Source of the DNA: Numida meleagris
Taxonomy: Eukaryota; Chordata; Aves; Galliformes; Numididae
DNA: 64,000 bases
Direction of reading: 5' to 3'
NCBI RefSeq assembly: GCF_002078875.1
Contig: NC_034414.1
Span: forward strand, 13,265,484-13,329,483
A program made the translations under genes and the position numbers. The notes under the pieces are model-generated. The model was not told where the DNA came from, searched no databases, and was given only the letters and a program-made list of their open reading frames with translations. Numbering within the stretch: position 1 is the stretch's first letter; the number at the start of each line of letters is the position of its first letter. This document shows positions 33,770 through 44,740 of this stretch, piece by piece.

Positions 33770-33823
33770 AGGGGGAGGAAGAGGAGGAGGAGGAAAAAGA
33801 TGATGATGAGGAGGAGGTGAGGC
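33770..33823 (+). repeat. GAG/GAT purine-rich simple repeat
   Basis: Imperfect runs of GAG and GAT triplets ending GAGGAGGAGGTGAGG. In one frame they spell acidic residues, but no flanking gene structure supports coding. Confidence 0.7.
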
Positions 33824-33984
33824 TGCCTGGCCTTTCTCCTCGACCACCCGGAGCTGCTTTCAAAGCGAGCCCCAGTGAAGCCGTGGGGTTGAGGCGAAGC
33901 AAACAGACGCTGTAATTGCGCTGCGCACTGTCTCATCTCCGCGGCGAGTTGCAAAATGTGCCGCCTACCTCCCTCATCAGCCAG

Positions 33985-34067
33985 CTTTAATTGGCTTTAA
34001 TGAAGAGGTAATTAAGTGATTTCAATTTTTAATTAAAGGGGGCGGTGGGGTGGGGAGGGGGGCCGGC
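33985..34067. promoter_or_regulatory. TAAT-rich island next to a G-run: candidate regulatory element
   Basis: Inside GC-rich DNA a ~55-base block carries repeated homeodomain-type cores (TTTAATTGG, CTTTAATGA, GGTAATTAAG, TTTAATTAAAG). It is followed at once by a G-run stretch at 34038-34067 able to form a quadruplex. The pattern resembles a short enhancer; this is inference from motif density. Confidence 0.3.
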
Positions 34068-35519
34068 CCCCTGCGAGCGTGGCCCCGTGGCGATGCTGGG
34101 GAGTGCGGTGGGTGTTGGGGGGCTCCACCCAGCCCTGCTCAGGGGGTGCGGGGGGAGCGGATTGGAGCTGGCTGCCTCTGGACACGCCACTGGGGCTTTC
34201 GGATCCTGCCCCGGCGCCCCGGGCGAGCTGCGGTGTCAGAGGCAGAACATCAAAGGGGCAGCGAACGGCTGAGGGAAAAAAATCCCAACCAAAAATCCCT
34301 GCAGAGCCAAACCGATGCCTCCCCACACACGGCACAGCCCAGAAACATCTGGGTGAAACACGGGCTGGCTGCTGCTAGGGGAGGAGCTGCAGGCCTGCAG
34401 CGAATGATGCCCGCATGTCTCTCTCTGCCCCACACCACGTCATCGGGGCAGCTGGGAGGGTCTTGTGCCCCAACGGGAGGCATGAAGGCCTTATGGCCTC
34501 CTGCAGCCCCGAGCCCCGCACCCCTCCTCACTGGGCCTTGCAACCCAGGTCTCTCCTTCTTCCTGCAACTGGAGCTGCCTTGAGCAGCAGCACAACTAAC
34601 CCCACAGCCAAGCGTTGCCCCCCACCTTGATTTTGGGGTTTTCCTTGCGCACACTCTATAGGCAATTTCTGTGGCTCCCCGCCAATGTGTCATGTCCCCT
34701 GCCCAGGCTGGTGGCTCCCTAGCATGGAGCTGGGGATGGTTACACATGGAAAAGTGAAAAATAAAAGGGGAGGAGGGGAAGGGAGAAGGATAAAAAAGAA
34801 AGGAAGCAAGGTCCAAAGTCTCTCTGTGCTTTCTGTGCAACGATTGATGCAGCTGCTCGGCAGATATAGCTGGGCCATATTGCAGGCTGTGTGCTTGCGA
34901 GGGCTGAGTCACGCTGTGCTGCTTGCCCAGCTGCGTGCCCGATGGGCCAGTGCGCTTCCTTGGGCCAAGAAGTGAAACCTGCTCCTTTTTTTTTTTTTTT
35001 CAAACAAAGCCCGAACGGAAGCAACGTGCGAGAGCTGGACCTGACCCAGCAGCCTCCACCCGCAGAGGGGTGGGGCGGATAAAAGCTCCCTGGCTTTCCT
35101 CTCCGCCTGTCACTGCCTCCCACAAAGCTCATCAGCCCCATGCCCCCATTTCCTATTGACTGCAGCCTCAGTGCTCGCTCTGAATTTGCTATGGCGGATG
35201 GACCAATGGGTTTGGCATCCTGTGCCCCACAGCTCACCAATCTCCTGGGCACCTGTCCACGGAAACGGGCACCTGCATCCTCATCCTGGGGCCCATCTTG
35301 GGACACCCAACACTATCACCCCATGTGGCCACCACAATGGTGCGACAGGTCCCAGGTTCCTGCGGTGGTGCTCCCTGAGTGTGCTCACAAAAATTAAGTG
35401 TTTCTGGGAGAAGACATGGCCTAGGAGCAGTCCAAGCACCTGGAAGTCATGTGGGTGAAGGTGCAGCTAAATAAAGGGACTTTTTCTTGGGATGAAATAA
35501 CCTCCTCCCTCGGTGGTGC
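34068..35519. other. GC-rich intergenic DNA
   Basis: Locally CpG-rich (34068-34260), with a polypurine stretch at 34748-34812 and a T15 run at 34986-35000. Long overlapping ORFs on both strands (for example 34050-34583 + and 34250-34912 -) show no recognisable domain and no consistent splice pattern. An unannotated non-coding RNA cannot be excluded. Confidence 0.4.
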
Positions 35520-35819
35520 CACCGTGGTGTGGCCACAGTGACTCAGTGGGCACACATGACGTGGGAAGGTGTTTCTCCTCTGTGGCAACAAAACATACAG
35601 CGGGGGGATATACAGGAGAGGATTACTTTTTCCTGAATAATCATGGCATAATTGCCACTTGAGGGGGTATGTGGAGGGCTGCAGCAAAAAGTCCCAGAGG
35701 AAGGAGAAGCACTGAGTGGTGATAAGTGGCAAGTGAAGGCTGAAGTCCCTGAAAAAAGGGGATTTCTGGCAATAGGTGTGGCCCTTCCAGGCCTCTGGAG
35801 GGTAAGTGAAGGAGAAGCA

Positions 35820-35860
35820 GCTGAGTCACCACAGATAAGAGGCAGGCTCTTTCTCTTATC
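35820..35860 (+). promoter_or_regulatory. NF-E2/AP-1 site with paired GATA sites
   Basis: GCTGAGTCA at 35820-35828, AGATAAG at 35833-35839 and an inverted CTTATC at 35855-35860. This spacing of a MARE-like site and facing GATA sites is typical of erythroid/myeloid enhancers. The sequence shows motifs only. Confidence 0.35.
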
Positions 35861-37651
35861 AGCTATGGGTGTACAGGCAGGGCTGGGCTGAGGGCTTGTC
35901 ACTCTGCAAAGAAATGTGCTCACGGGGTGGCCAGACCCTAACACCCAGCATCAGGGACACCGTGCCGCCCACCCAGGGCAGTGGGACCAACCTGTGTTGC
36001 CATGGCCCCACAGGACACCGGGTTTCCCTGGACATTGACCAAGCTCAGCCCTTGCTGCTGATTGCTGGAAGTGCCAGGAGCCACATGGTGCTAATTGATG
36101 GGTGGTTAAATGAGTCCAGGGTGGCAGAGCTCCACCAAGCACCTGTGGCCATCACCACGTGTGGGAGATAATGCTCATCAAGAAGGGAAGGCCAGGATGG
36201 GATTAGGGACTGAGCCATTCTGGCAGTGGTAGGTGGGGAAAAAAGTGGAAGGAAGGAGATAGGCACAACTAAAGCTGGCACTTCTCCTGCCTCTATGCAG
36301 CTCTGCTCCTCAGGGTCTTGGGACACTGGCCGTGAAGCCCGCTGCCCTGGGCTGGTGGGGTTAGTGTCAGCAGCTTCAGCCTCGTTTGGCACTATTTCTG
36401 ACAAATGAATGACTTGCTCACTCCTTCCATTTACTCCTTTCTGGCCACCTCTGAGCAGGACAAAGAAGCACACGTGTTTGTGGAGGGGTGCCCAGAACAC
36501 CCTGTCCTACCCATGCTGGTACTTGCATCAAAAGCCACCACGTTTTAGCTCCGTGTCCCACCCGGCCACCCGCACCCTGCCACAGCCTTCGCCACTGCTG
36601 ATGCAAGCCTGAGTGTTCACTTCTGGCGAAGGTTGTCCAATTATGGGAAATCCGTCCAGTTCCGTGACTTTGACTCTTGCCCCATTAAAGCTGAAGGAAT
36701 GCCTGAGTCATCCCAACGCCTGCCAAGAGCCTTAACTCCTTTTTCTCCATCCGCAGTTTCCTTCCCAGCTCCAAGGCTCGGCAGCCAGTGGGACCGGCGC
36801 GTTGGCATTGCTCTCTGGTCTGAATAAACGCTCAGTACTTGCAGTGTTCAATAATAATAACAATAGTGACCTAACAATAATGTCAACAACATCATAATTA
36901 ATAACCATAATTCATTTAATTGTTGAATATTAAAACCAAGGGATTTGCAGCATTTCATTCCCACCGTAGGAACCCCCCCGGTTACAGGGTCTCCAGAAAA
37001 GCTGGGATTAAACCCACCTCAGGGTGGGTAATCCTAGTTCAGTTCTGCTCTATGAGTCCTGCCCTCAAGGAAACCTCTTTTAAAGGAAGCTGGTAATTGG
37101 GTTTTAATGGCTAGGCTTTTATGACATTTGGCCCAGTGAGTTGGAGCACTCCGAGACTCAGCATTAAGAGCTTTTCAGGACATTGCACAGTTTGTGTGTT
37201 TAAAGCTGGTTTAAGGTGTCACTTTCTGGACCAGGTGGCAGATCCCATCCTGTCCACCCCACCTAGGCTACGTTTCCCCCCTATAACTCAGCTGTGTGAA
37301 ATGAGGGCTGTGGGGAGCACAGTGCTTTCAACACAGCTCACCACAGCTTTCTGCAGCCCCCAGCACTGAGCCCACCCCAGCACAGTCCCAGAACCCCGGG
37401 CTGTGACATGCCCTGAGCTACCTCCTGCAAATATTTGTCAAGGTGGGGCTGGGTGTTCAAACACAAAAGGATCTGAGTAACAGACAGGAAGAAAAGGCAG
37501 ATACAGCTTTCACAAGGTAGCTCCATCAGAAGCTATTAGCTGGGGAGGTGGGAAGCCAGCAGGCTATGCAGCTGGGCAGGTGAGCTTTGGGAAAGTCAAA
37601 CAAAATCAGGGAAAGTACATATCACTGATGTTCCTTTTTCTTTTTCTCCCA
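35861..37651. other. Intergenic DNA with an AAT-rich patch
   Basis: No exon recognised. At 36847-36942 there is an A/T-rich patch of AAT/AAC triplets, a decayed simple repeat. The remainder is unremarkable. Confidence 0.5.
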
Positions 37652-37828
37652 TGGCACAGGCTGCCCAGAGAAGCTGTGGATGCCTCATCCCTGGAGGCAC
37701 TCAAGGCCAGGCTGGATAGGGCCCTGGGCAGCCTGAGCTGGTGGGAGGCAGCCCTGCCCACAGCAGGGGTTGGGGCTGGGTGGGCTTTGAGCTCCTTTCC
37801 AACCCAAGCTATTCTGCGTTTCTATGAT
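37652..37828 (+). mobile_element. CR1 LINE 3'-end fragment
   Basis: GGCACAGGCTGCCCAGAGAA, then TGGATGCCTCATCCCTGGAG and a CTCCTTTCCAACCCAAGC tail ending TTCTATGAT. Sense orientation, intergenic. Confidence 0.92.
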
Positions 37829-39447
37829 TTTCTTGAAGCCACTGAAGCTGATGCATGGAGAGCATATATAACTATATATGAGAAAGAGAGATTGCTGGCA
37901 GCGATGCGCTTGAGATTTTGGTTTGGGATCACTCCTCAGCCTGGCTGGAGATGGGAAACAACCCAAATCTTGGTGGTAACATGACCTCACAGTCCTCCCC
38001 CTGCCTCACATTTGCTGATGTTTTGATTAGGCAATCTGGCAACCGATTTCAGTGTTTACCCGTAAAGTTTACTCACTGCTGATTCAAAAAAAAAAAAAAA
38101 AAAAAAAAAGCCAAAAAACGGAGCAAAGCGAAAAGCACAGCCGGGATGATGCGCGGAGCACAGAGCTCCCTCCATGAGTGGGACAGCTGGGAGGGGACTT
38201 GGGGCACACACCACACTGGGACGTGACATGTGGTGGCGGTGAGGATGTCCCACTCGCACACAGCCGTCAGCGCTGGCCGTGCTGAAGGGCCCAGGAGCAC
38301 GTCTCACCCTTCCTCATCTCCGCCATGGGGTTTGCAGTGATGTTTGTCACGTCCATACGTCCTCAGCGTGTCGATGGGGGCTGTGGGTGGAACAGCAGGG
38401 ACCTGCGGGGAAAAGGGACACACTCGGGGTTGTTTCAGCACATTTGCTTGGCCAATGAGTTCGGCGTTTTTACAATTGTCTCTACACCAGAGAATAAATT
38501 TGTAATACACAACAGATCATGTAGTCCCTGACAGGATGACCTTCTCCTCCCGGATTATACACTCACACCTGCTGCTAGGTCAGCCCAGCACCTCTCCTTC
38601 CAAATGGTGGCCAGAGGATGGCTTTGAGAGAGCCGGTGCCACTCACGGCTATTGGCCCATGCCACCCACAGGATTTCCAACGAGAAGCATCTCTACACAT
38701 AGATAAAAACTGGCAGAGGTGACTCAAAGCCACTTTACGGGCTGCAGAAAAGGGGCAGGGTGCCTGGAGCGATGACCTCCAGTTCACTGGATTGCTGGAA
38801 GGCCTGGCTCTTCGTGATCTCCAGTATTATCAGTGCAGCACAGCAGGGTAATAAAAGGCGAGCTGACGGCACGACGGGCAGCTGCAGCCTGAATGGCACC
38901 GTGTGGGACCGCTGCAGACTTAGTGTGTGGAGAGCACGTCAATGTCAATCGGGGCTGAGGTCTCCAACATTTATTACCGTTGCTGCAAAATAAAGATCGC
39001 CCAAATATTTACACTGCCAGGACGGGCTTTGAGAATGTCCCGTCATTTTAAAATCGTGAGCTGTAGCCTGAAGCATCTCCTGGGCTTACTAGATGACCAA
39101 ACGTTCAGAGTGCTCCAGTAAATGACATGTATTTCTGGGCAAGCCACCAGTGTTCCCACGTCCTCAACCATTTTGGCTCTCATTGAAGGGGAAGCACTGG
39201 GTTACAGCCCGTCCCACGGCAGCCAGGGCTGTGTGCTAACCTACTGGCACAGGTTAATACCACAAGGTATTCAGGTCCCACATGGGATAAGACCCATGGA
39301 TATGGACCTTATATGGTGGGATCCATGCAATAAGACCGGTGCTCAAGAGACCAGGAAAAGTGAGGCTCTTTTTAGATCTTTTTGCTCTTGTACTCAGAAT
39401 AAACACCAACGTGATATCCAGGCTTGCAGAATGTGCTCCACGCAGGG
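37829..39447. other. Intergenic DNA, nothing recognised
   Basis: Contains an A24 run at 38086-38109 with no recognisable retroposed gene before it. No exon or repeat family otherwise. Confidence 0.45.
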
Positions 39448-39745
39448 TCACAGAATCATAGCCATTAAAGTTGGAAAGGACCACTAAGAACATCAAGTCC
39501 AACCCCCAACCCATCCCCCCCATGTCCACTGAGCCACGTCCTTCAGTGCCACATCTCCACGGTTCTTGAACACCTCCAGGGATGGTGACTCCACCAGCTC
39601 CCTGGGCAGCCTGTGCCGGTGCCTCACTACTCTCCGAGAAGAAATTTCCCCTACTATCCAACCTGAACCTCTCCTGGCGCAACTTGAGGCCGAGACCTCT
39701 CATCCTATCACTAGCTACCCAGTGGGTCATGGCTGGGGAGACAAC
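39448..39745 (-). mobile_element. CR1 LINE 3'-end fragment
   Basis: In reverse: the tail TCACAGAATCATAGCC starts at the left, followed by GTTGGAAAGGACCACTAAGA and CTCCCTGGGCAGCCTGTGCC. About 300 bases of the CR1 distal region. Confidence 0.93.
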
Positions 39746-42700
39746 TTCTGGGCAGAAGCAAATACACACACGTCTGTAACCGCTGCATTGACCCAGCGTG
39801 CCTGTGTGGGTTCAGTGCTCATGCCCTTGTATGGCTGCAGTGCTGGGAGCCTGGTGAAGGACCAGCTTCCTGGAGATGACTCCTTCTGCCCCTGGCCCCT
39901 CGCGATGCTTTCATGACTGTGTGCAGCAGTTTACAGCGCACAGCGGCAACACACTGAGTCAGTGGGATGAAACATGTTCAAGCTGCTTAGGAAAAAGGAG
40001 TCTTAGTCAGATAAATATTAGTAAATTGAGCAACTGGGGCTACGTGATATTGCTGATTAATACATGGCTTGCGTACGGCATGAAAAACTCTCACAGATTG
40101 AGGAAAGATGCTTCCGCTGCTGCCCTTGTTTAAGTTAGCCCCAAACCAGCAGAAAAGCTCCAGCCCTGCTGCATTGCATGTGCTGTAATCATTAAACAAA
40201 CAGCCTTGGTGGCCTCCATCTGTCTTGTCGAGACCTTCCTAAGTGAGGTGCCCCAGGAAAAGAGCATCTGCCCCTGCCTCGCCCGGCTCTGCCCTGAGAC
40301 CTGAGCTGTTCTGCCTGGGTCACAGGCTGGGGCCGATGGCACTGCTTGGGCCAGGATGTTTGTAAGGGCGGAGGACGAGAAGAAACCAAAACCCTAAATT
40401 TCCCCATCTGCTTGAGGAATACTCACATCAAATTATATACATACATATATATATGTGCATAAAGGAATATAAAAATGTGAAAAAAAATAGAAGAAAGGTA
40501 TATGTGAAAAGCATGACAAAATGCTGTTCCTGGCAGCTGCTTCTCCAGTTCCACCCTCCCAGTTTGCAGCTATTCTGCGTGTTGTTCTTTTTAATCCAAG
40601 ATTTCAAGGGACCTGATGCTCACTAATCTATTGCCATGGGTGCCCGTGGGTACAGCCGCCCTCTGACACAAACGATGAAACTCGGAAGGCAGCAGTTTAC
40701 GAGGCAAGAGCGTATGTTTCCCCATTACTAATCGACTTCAGCTGGCAGGATTACAGCCTCAAGCCTGTAAGCAGGCTTTTCTTCTCCTACAGATGTCAGG
40801 TTTAAAGGAAAGGAAATCATTATTATTAAAAAAAAAAAAAAAAAAAAAGGTCATATGGCCTCAATTATCCACTTCCTGCTGCGGAGGGGTAATGCTGGTT
40901 GAATTGGCGGTCCTTGCCCAGCACAGAGCCATGGCAGGGAATGCACACATTGCTAGGATCACATCAGCTAAATAGCAACGGGAAAAATAACATTACAGCA
41001 GTGGAAACGCTGATAGCACGCAGGGTGTGAGTAAGGGGTGATGTGTCTGGCGGGAGCCCCGCGTGCCCAGGAGGAGATGCTGGGCTGGGCTGGGTTGGGC
41101 TGAATGCATCACTACCACCCACTGGAGACCCCATTGCAGGGTGCATGAGGAAAGCTGCAGAGGAGATAAATCACCATCTCCTGGTTTTAAAAAAATATAT
41201 TTTTCATTTTTCTTGGTGCGAGCCCCAAATGCAGTGTTCTTCTCGGCCCCTCCCGTGGAGATGCTGCGCTGTCACCATGACTCGCGTAACTAAGGCAACG
41301 CGCTTTTGCCAGCGGGAGGATACACACACCCAAAAACTGAAATCCTGACCAAAATCCCTGTTCTGGAGCATGCACTGCACCATGACACAGAGCAGCAGGG
41401 CCTCTCATGGGCTGGGAGAGGGGTGCTGCAGAGGGAGGCGGCAGCACCCTGCTGGGCTCTGTAGGCGGGAGTCGGATGCGGATGCTGCTTCGGTTCTGTT
41501 TTATTCTAGGAAGGGACACCCACGTGTAGTCAAACTGCGCTTGGGAACATCACACTTGTCCCAGATTCCGGTGCCAAGGGCTGTTAACTCCTCGTCAATT
41601 CCTCACCCGATTCATTAACTCAATTTATTTTAAAGGCAGTGCAGACACTTTTCTCCTTTTCCTAAGCTGAGCTGCCTGGTTTGGGGGCAGTCGGTGTCCC
41701 CATTGCTTTGCTTTAAGACCAGTTCTGTGCAATTTTTGCATGGCCACAATGCCAATGATAGAGAATTATTGTATGTTAATGCACTGGGCTTTCCTTTTCT
41801 GTGGTTATCCGTGTAGCAAGCCTTATCTATGTGGAAAGAAGTAGAGTTCTTATAGTGGACATACATTCAAAACCAGGACTGGTGCTGCAAGAACCCATTT
41901 TTTATCTACACTTTGAGCGTTCTTTTTTCCCCCAACAACCTATTACTTTTTCCTAGCAGTGCTCTGAGTGTTCAGTGCTAAGACACGCTGACGGCCGTGG
42001 CAGCACAGATTCTGCACTTCTCAGCGTGATGGATCAGTGCAGATCACTTTGATGAACGCCAAAGCAGGAAGACAAACCCCAAAGGGGGCTGCTGACCCCC
42101 ACCCGCAGGTGTGAGCCTCACTGAAAAGCAGATTTTGCTTTGCACAGACCGTTTGAAGCAAGGTGTGCACAGACATGCCGCATCCCGCAGCCTTCCAGAC
42201 CGGGGGCCTTCCTGCAGCTGTTCCTTGTACCTCTCTTTTTTTTCTGCCAGGTTGCTCTGTTTGAAGTGGTGTCCCATTTCCTGTGCACAAAGACCCTTCC
42301 CTGCTGCATTTTGGAGCCGTTTTTAGAATAATATAATAATAATAATGAAAACTCAGCTTAGGCTCTAGCTCTGTTCATACCTGCTTCAGATACCTCATTC
42401 TTACGGGGTCTTTTGGGCAGGAATTTTGACGATTCAGTGGCCAGAGCAGCATTTGTCCAGATAATGTCAACCTGGACCGTTCCCTTGCTGAAAGGAAAAG
42501 CTAAATCTTGCTAAAATTAGATAAATTGGCTGCTGTTGGCTATCATGCTGGATCAGGTGAACCAGCATTGTAAAGAGTGGCAAAATCAGTGGTGCGCAGA
42601 GGAAGGGACGCCAGATCTGATGGGTGCCACCTCCTGATGCTGTGGCTTTCCCAGATGGCCCCGTGGCAATGGGCAGTGGCTGGAATCCTAGGAAACCACG

Positions 42701-43049
42701 GAGCTGACCCTGGGAAGAGGGAGTGGGTCAAGGGGAAGAAAATGGGGTAAACGCAGTGACTGTGGAGAACAGTGAGAACGATAAGGGTGGGCAGTGCTGG
42801 TGCAGAGCCGGGTAGGTGGGGCACCCCACGGAGGCAATGAGGGAAGGCTTCGTGGTGATGCTGCATCGATTTGCAGCTGAAAGTGAGCGGGCTTGGCCAG
42901 GACCCAAATTAGAGGCTGGGGTCCAAATCGGGCGCCTGTAGGGCTCTTGGGGCGGGGGGAGACGGCGGTGGGGCTGAGCACGCTTCGGGGAGGAGACGAG
43001 CAGCAAGGCGGGGTCCATCACAGCCACCCCATCCCCACCACGGAAACGC
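39746..43049. other. Intergenic DNA upstream of PHLDA2
   Basis: No gene recognised. It holds a TA-rich microsatellite at 40434-40458, an A21 run at 40828-40848, a few GGGCT pentamers at 41082-41103 and AAT triplets at 42330-42349. CpG density rises from about 42900 into the PHLDA2 promoter. Confidence 0.5.
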
Positions 43050-43392
43050 AACGGGGACACAGAATCGGAGGCACCGCGACGTCGGGATCCCACGCAGCAA
43101 CACAGGTCGGGCCCCGCCCCTGCGTGGGTCCCAGCCCGGCAGGGCGGAGCGGCGCGGAGCGGAGCACACCGCGGCCGGGGGAGGGCGGGAGGCGGAGCGG
43201 CGAGGGGGCGGCGGGCGGGCTCCCGGGGGAGGCACCGGAAGGCGCCCGGCGCTGAATCATTGCAATAAATTGGTCCCGGCGCGGCCAGACTCAGTCATCG
43301 CCGCTCGAGACGCAGTGGGAGCCACGCAGCCCGGGGAGCAGGAGCCGGGAGGGAACGAGGGAAGGACGGAAGGAAGGGACGAGGGAGAGAGG
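43050..43392 (+). promoter_or_regulatory. PHLDA2: PHLDA2 promoter, CpG island and 5' UTR
   Basis: A CpG island with several GC boxes (43141-43220). A TATA-like AATAAAT at 43264-43270 lies about 30 bases upstream of an initiator-like TCAGTCA at 43291-43297, which fixes a likely start near 43293. The 5' UTR of about 100 bases has no ATG. Upstream of the TATA-like box, ATTGCAAT at 43259-43266 resembles a C/EBP site. Confidence 0.7.
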
Positions 43393-43791
43393 ATGAAGAT
43401 GCAAGCCGAGGTGATCCGCGAGGGCGAGCTAGAGAAGCGGAGCGACAGCCTTTTCCAGCTGTGGAAGAAGAAGCTGGTGGTACTCACCAAGGACAGCCTC
43501 AGCCTTTTCCCCGACGGGCACAAGCGGGCCAAGGGCAAGGAGCTGGGCTTCGGCTCCATCCTCAAGGTGGACTGCGTGGAGCGCACGGGCAAGTACATCT
43601 ACTTCACCATCGTCACCAAGGACCGCAAGGAGATTGACTTTCGGTGCCCGGACCAAAGCTGCTGGAACGCCTCCATCACCATGGCCCTCATCGACTTCCA
43701 GAACAAGAGGGCCATCCAGGACTTCAAGAGCCGGCAGGAGATGGAGCAGGCGGCGGGCACCCAGGAGCGGAGGCTGGCCCGGGCGCCCTGA
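43393..43791 (+). CDS. PHLDA2: PHLDA2: pleckstrin homology-like domain family A member 2
   Basis: Small cytoplasmic, membrane-associating protein, almost entirely a PH domain that binds phosphoinositides. In mammals it is maternally expressed and limits placental growth; it competes with Akt-type PH domains. Here 132 residues, uninterrupted. The PH domain spans about residues 7-106, with [20 protein letters not shown] at the start, [19 protein letters not shown] in the centre and KEIDFRC then [18 protein letters not shown] at the end. Human PHLDA2 has about 152 residues; the Ala/Pro-rich tail is missing here, leaving a charged tail ending ARAP. The start is the first ATG (A at -3); a second in-frame ATG at 43399 is possible. 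PHLDA1 is excluded by the lack of its Gln/Pro/His-rich regions, and PHLDA3 is less likely given the neighbours. A donor GTGAGC at 43800 follows the stop. Confidence 0.95.
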   Translation: MKMQAEVIREGELEKRSDSLFQLWKKKLVVLTKDSLSLFPDGHKRAKGKELGFGSILKVDCVERTGKYIYFTIVTKDRKEIDFRCPDQSCWNASITMALIDFQNKRAIQDFKSRQEMEQAAGTQERRLARAP

Positions 43792-43799
43792 GCCCCCAG

Positions 43800-44312
43800 G
43801 TGAGCCCACACCCCCACTCCTCCCACCCTTAACAAATCCACAGAGATACCTCCAACCCCCCCGCACACCAGCCCTTACCTCTGTATCCCCTGCACGCCGT
43901 GCTTTGGGGAGAGATGGTGCCAAAGCGTGGCAATGGGGTTCCCACGGCCGCTCCCCACGTTTCCCAGCGCAGCGCCGGGTGCCGCACCCTGAGCGCAGCA
44001 TGTGCTCTGCCTGCAGCTCTTGTGCCCGACTCCTGGGGCTCACTCACCCTTCCCGAACCCAGTGCTAGGAATTCCGAGTGGGAGACGGGCACAGTGCTGG
44101 GGATTCTGAGTGGTAGCCAGACACGTGCCAGTGGCAGAGAGTTATCGGCGTAGGAAGTGGCACTCAACAGCGCTTTCCTTGCCGAACGCCCTGTAGAGAC
44201 ACCGCAAATGCTGCGATGAGTGCCGAGTGCTTCCTCTCCCTTCAGAGCCCTTCATTTTTGTTTTTCCCCTGCCCCTTCATTTAACTAACCTGCTTCTTCT
44301 TGCTGCCTTCAG
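43800..44312 (+). other. PHLDA2: PHLDA2 intron (in 3' UTR)
   Basis: Donor AG/GTGAGC directly after the stop codon and acceptor TGCCTTCAG at 44312. PHLDA2 in mammals also has its single intron just after the coding exon. At only 9 bases after the stop, it should not trigger nonsense-mediated decay. Confidence 0.75.
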
Positions 44313-44740
44313 AGCATACCGCTGGATGGTAAACCAGAGCAAGTGTCTTGGACTGAAAAGGGACAGGGTACCAATGAAGGAAAGCGCGGAAGATAGCTGG
44401 GAGCAGCTTGGTTTTCTCCAGGCCTGTGGAGGCTGCTGAGCAAAGAGCCCCGGGCTTTGCCTGAGATGCATTTTGAAAAAGAAAAACCAAAGACTTTCAT
44501 ACGGGACTTGCAGCGAAGCGCCCACGTGCTTTGGGTGGCGCGGCTTCCTGAACGGTTATCTTCTATTTATGAGACGCGAGGAAGATTCAACACTGACTGG
44601 TGGTGTTCGACACAATTTAAATTATTTGTAGTATCTATATTTGTATTTATTTTGATGAATGTCTTTCAGCAGTTATCGGTCTTAATATTGCTTTTGCATT
44701 AATATGTCCATTCCAAATAAATTACTTGAAAGGTTCACTT
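44313..44740 (+). other. PHLDA2: PHLDA2 exon 2 (3' UTR)
   Basis: Runs from the acceptor to about 20 bases beyond AATAAA at 44716-44721. The distal part is AT-rich, as usual for a 3' UTR. Confidence 0.75.
44716..44721 (+). terminator. PHLDA2: PHLDA2 poly(A) signal AATAAA
   Basis: Canonical hexamer, followed by a T-rich and G/T-rich stretch. Confidence 0.85.

Noticed and set aside
33770..33823. Possible CRISPR-like or other regularly spaced array among the tandem repeats
   Set aside because: Repeats are simple-sequence without unique spacers, and the window is a vertebrate nuclear genome.
33538..33915. Acidic run of Glu/Asp codons ending GAGGAG/GTGAGG, resembling the NAP1L4 acidic-tail exon
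   Set aside because: Flanks share nothing with NAP1L4 and there is no poly(A) tail or neighbouring exon similarity; it is a GAG/GAT simple repeat.
34050..34912. Long overlapping ORFs on both strands in GC-rich DNA
   Set aside because: No recognisable domain; stop codons are rare in such composition, and both strands are open.
38086..38109. A24 run, and similar A/T runs at 8053, 31442, 34986, 40828 and 60444, considered as tails of processed pseudogenes
   Set aside because: No recognisable gene-derived sequence lies next to any of them and no target-site duplication could be made out.
43393..43791. Assignment as PHLDA1 or PHLDA3
   Set aside because: Lacks PHLDA1's long Gln/Pro/His-rich regions; the RTGKY-YFTIVT-D-KEIDFRC core and the neighbours favour PHLDA2.
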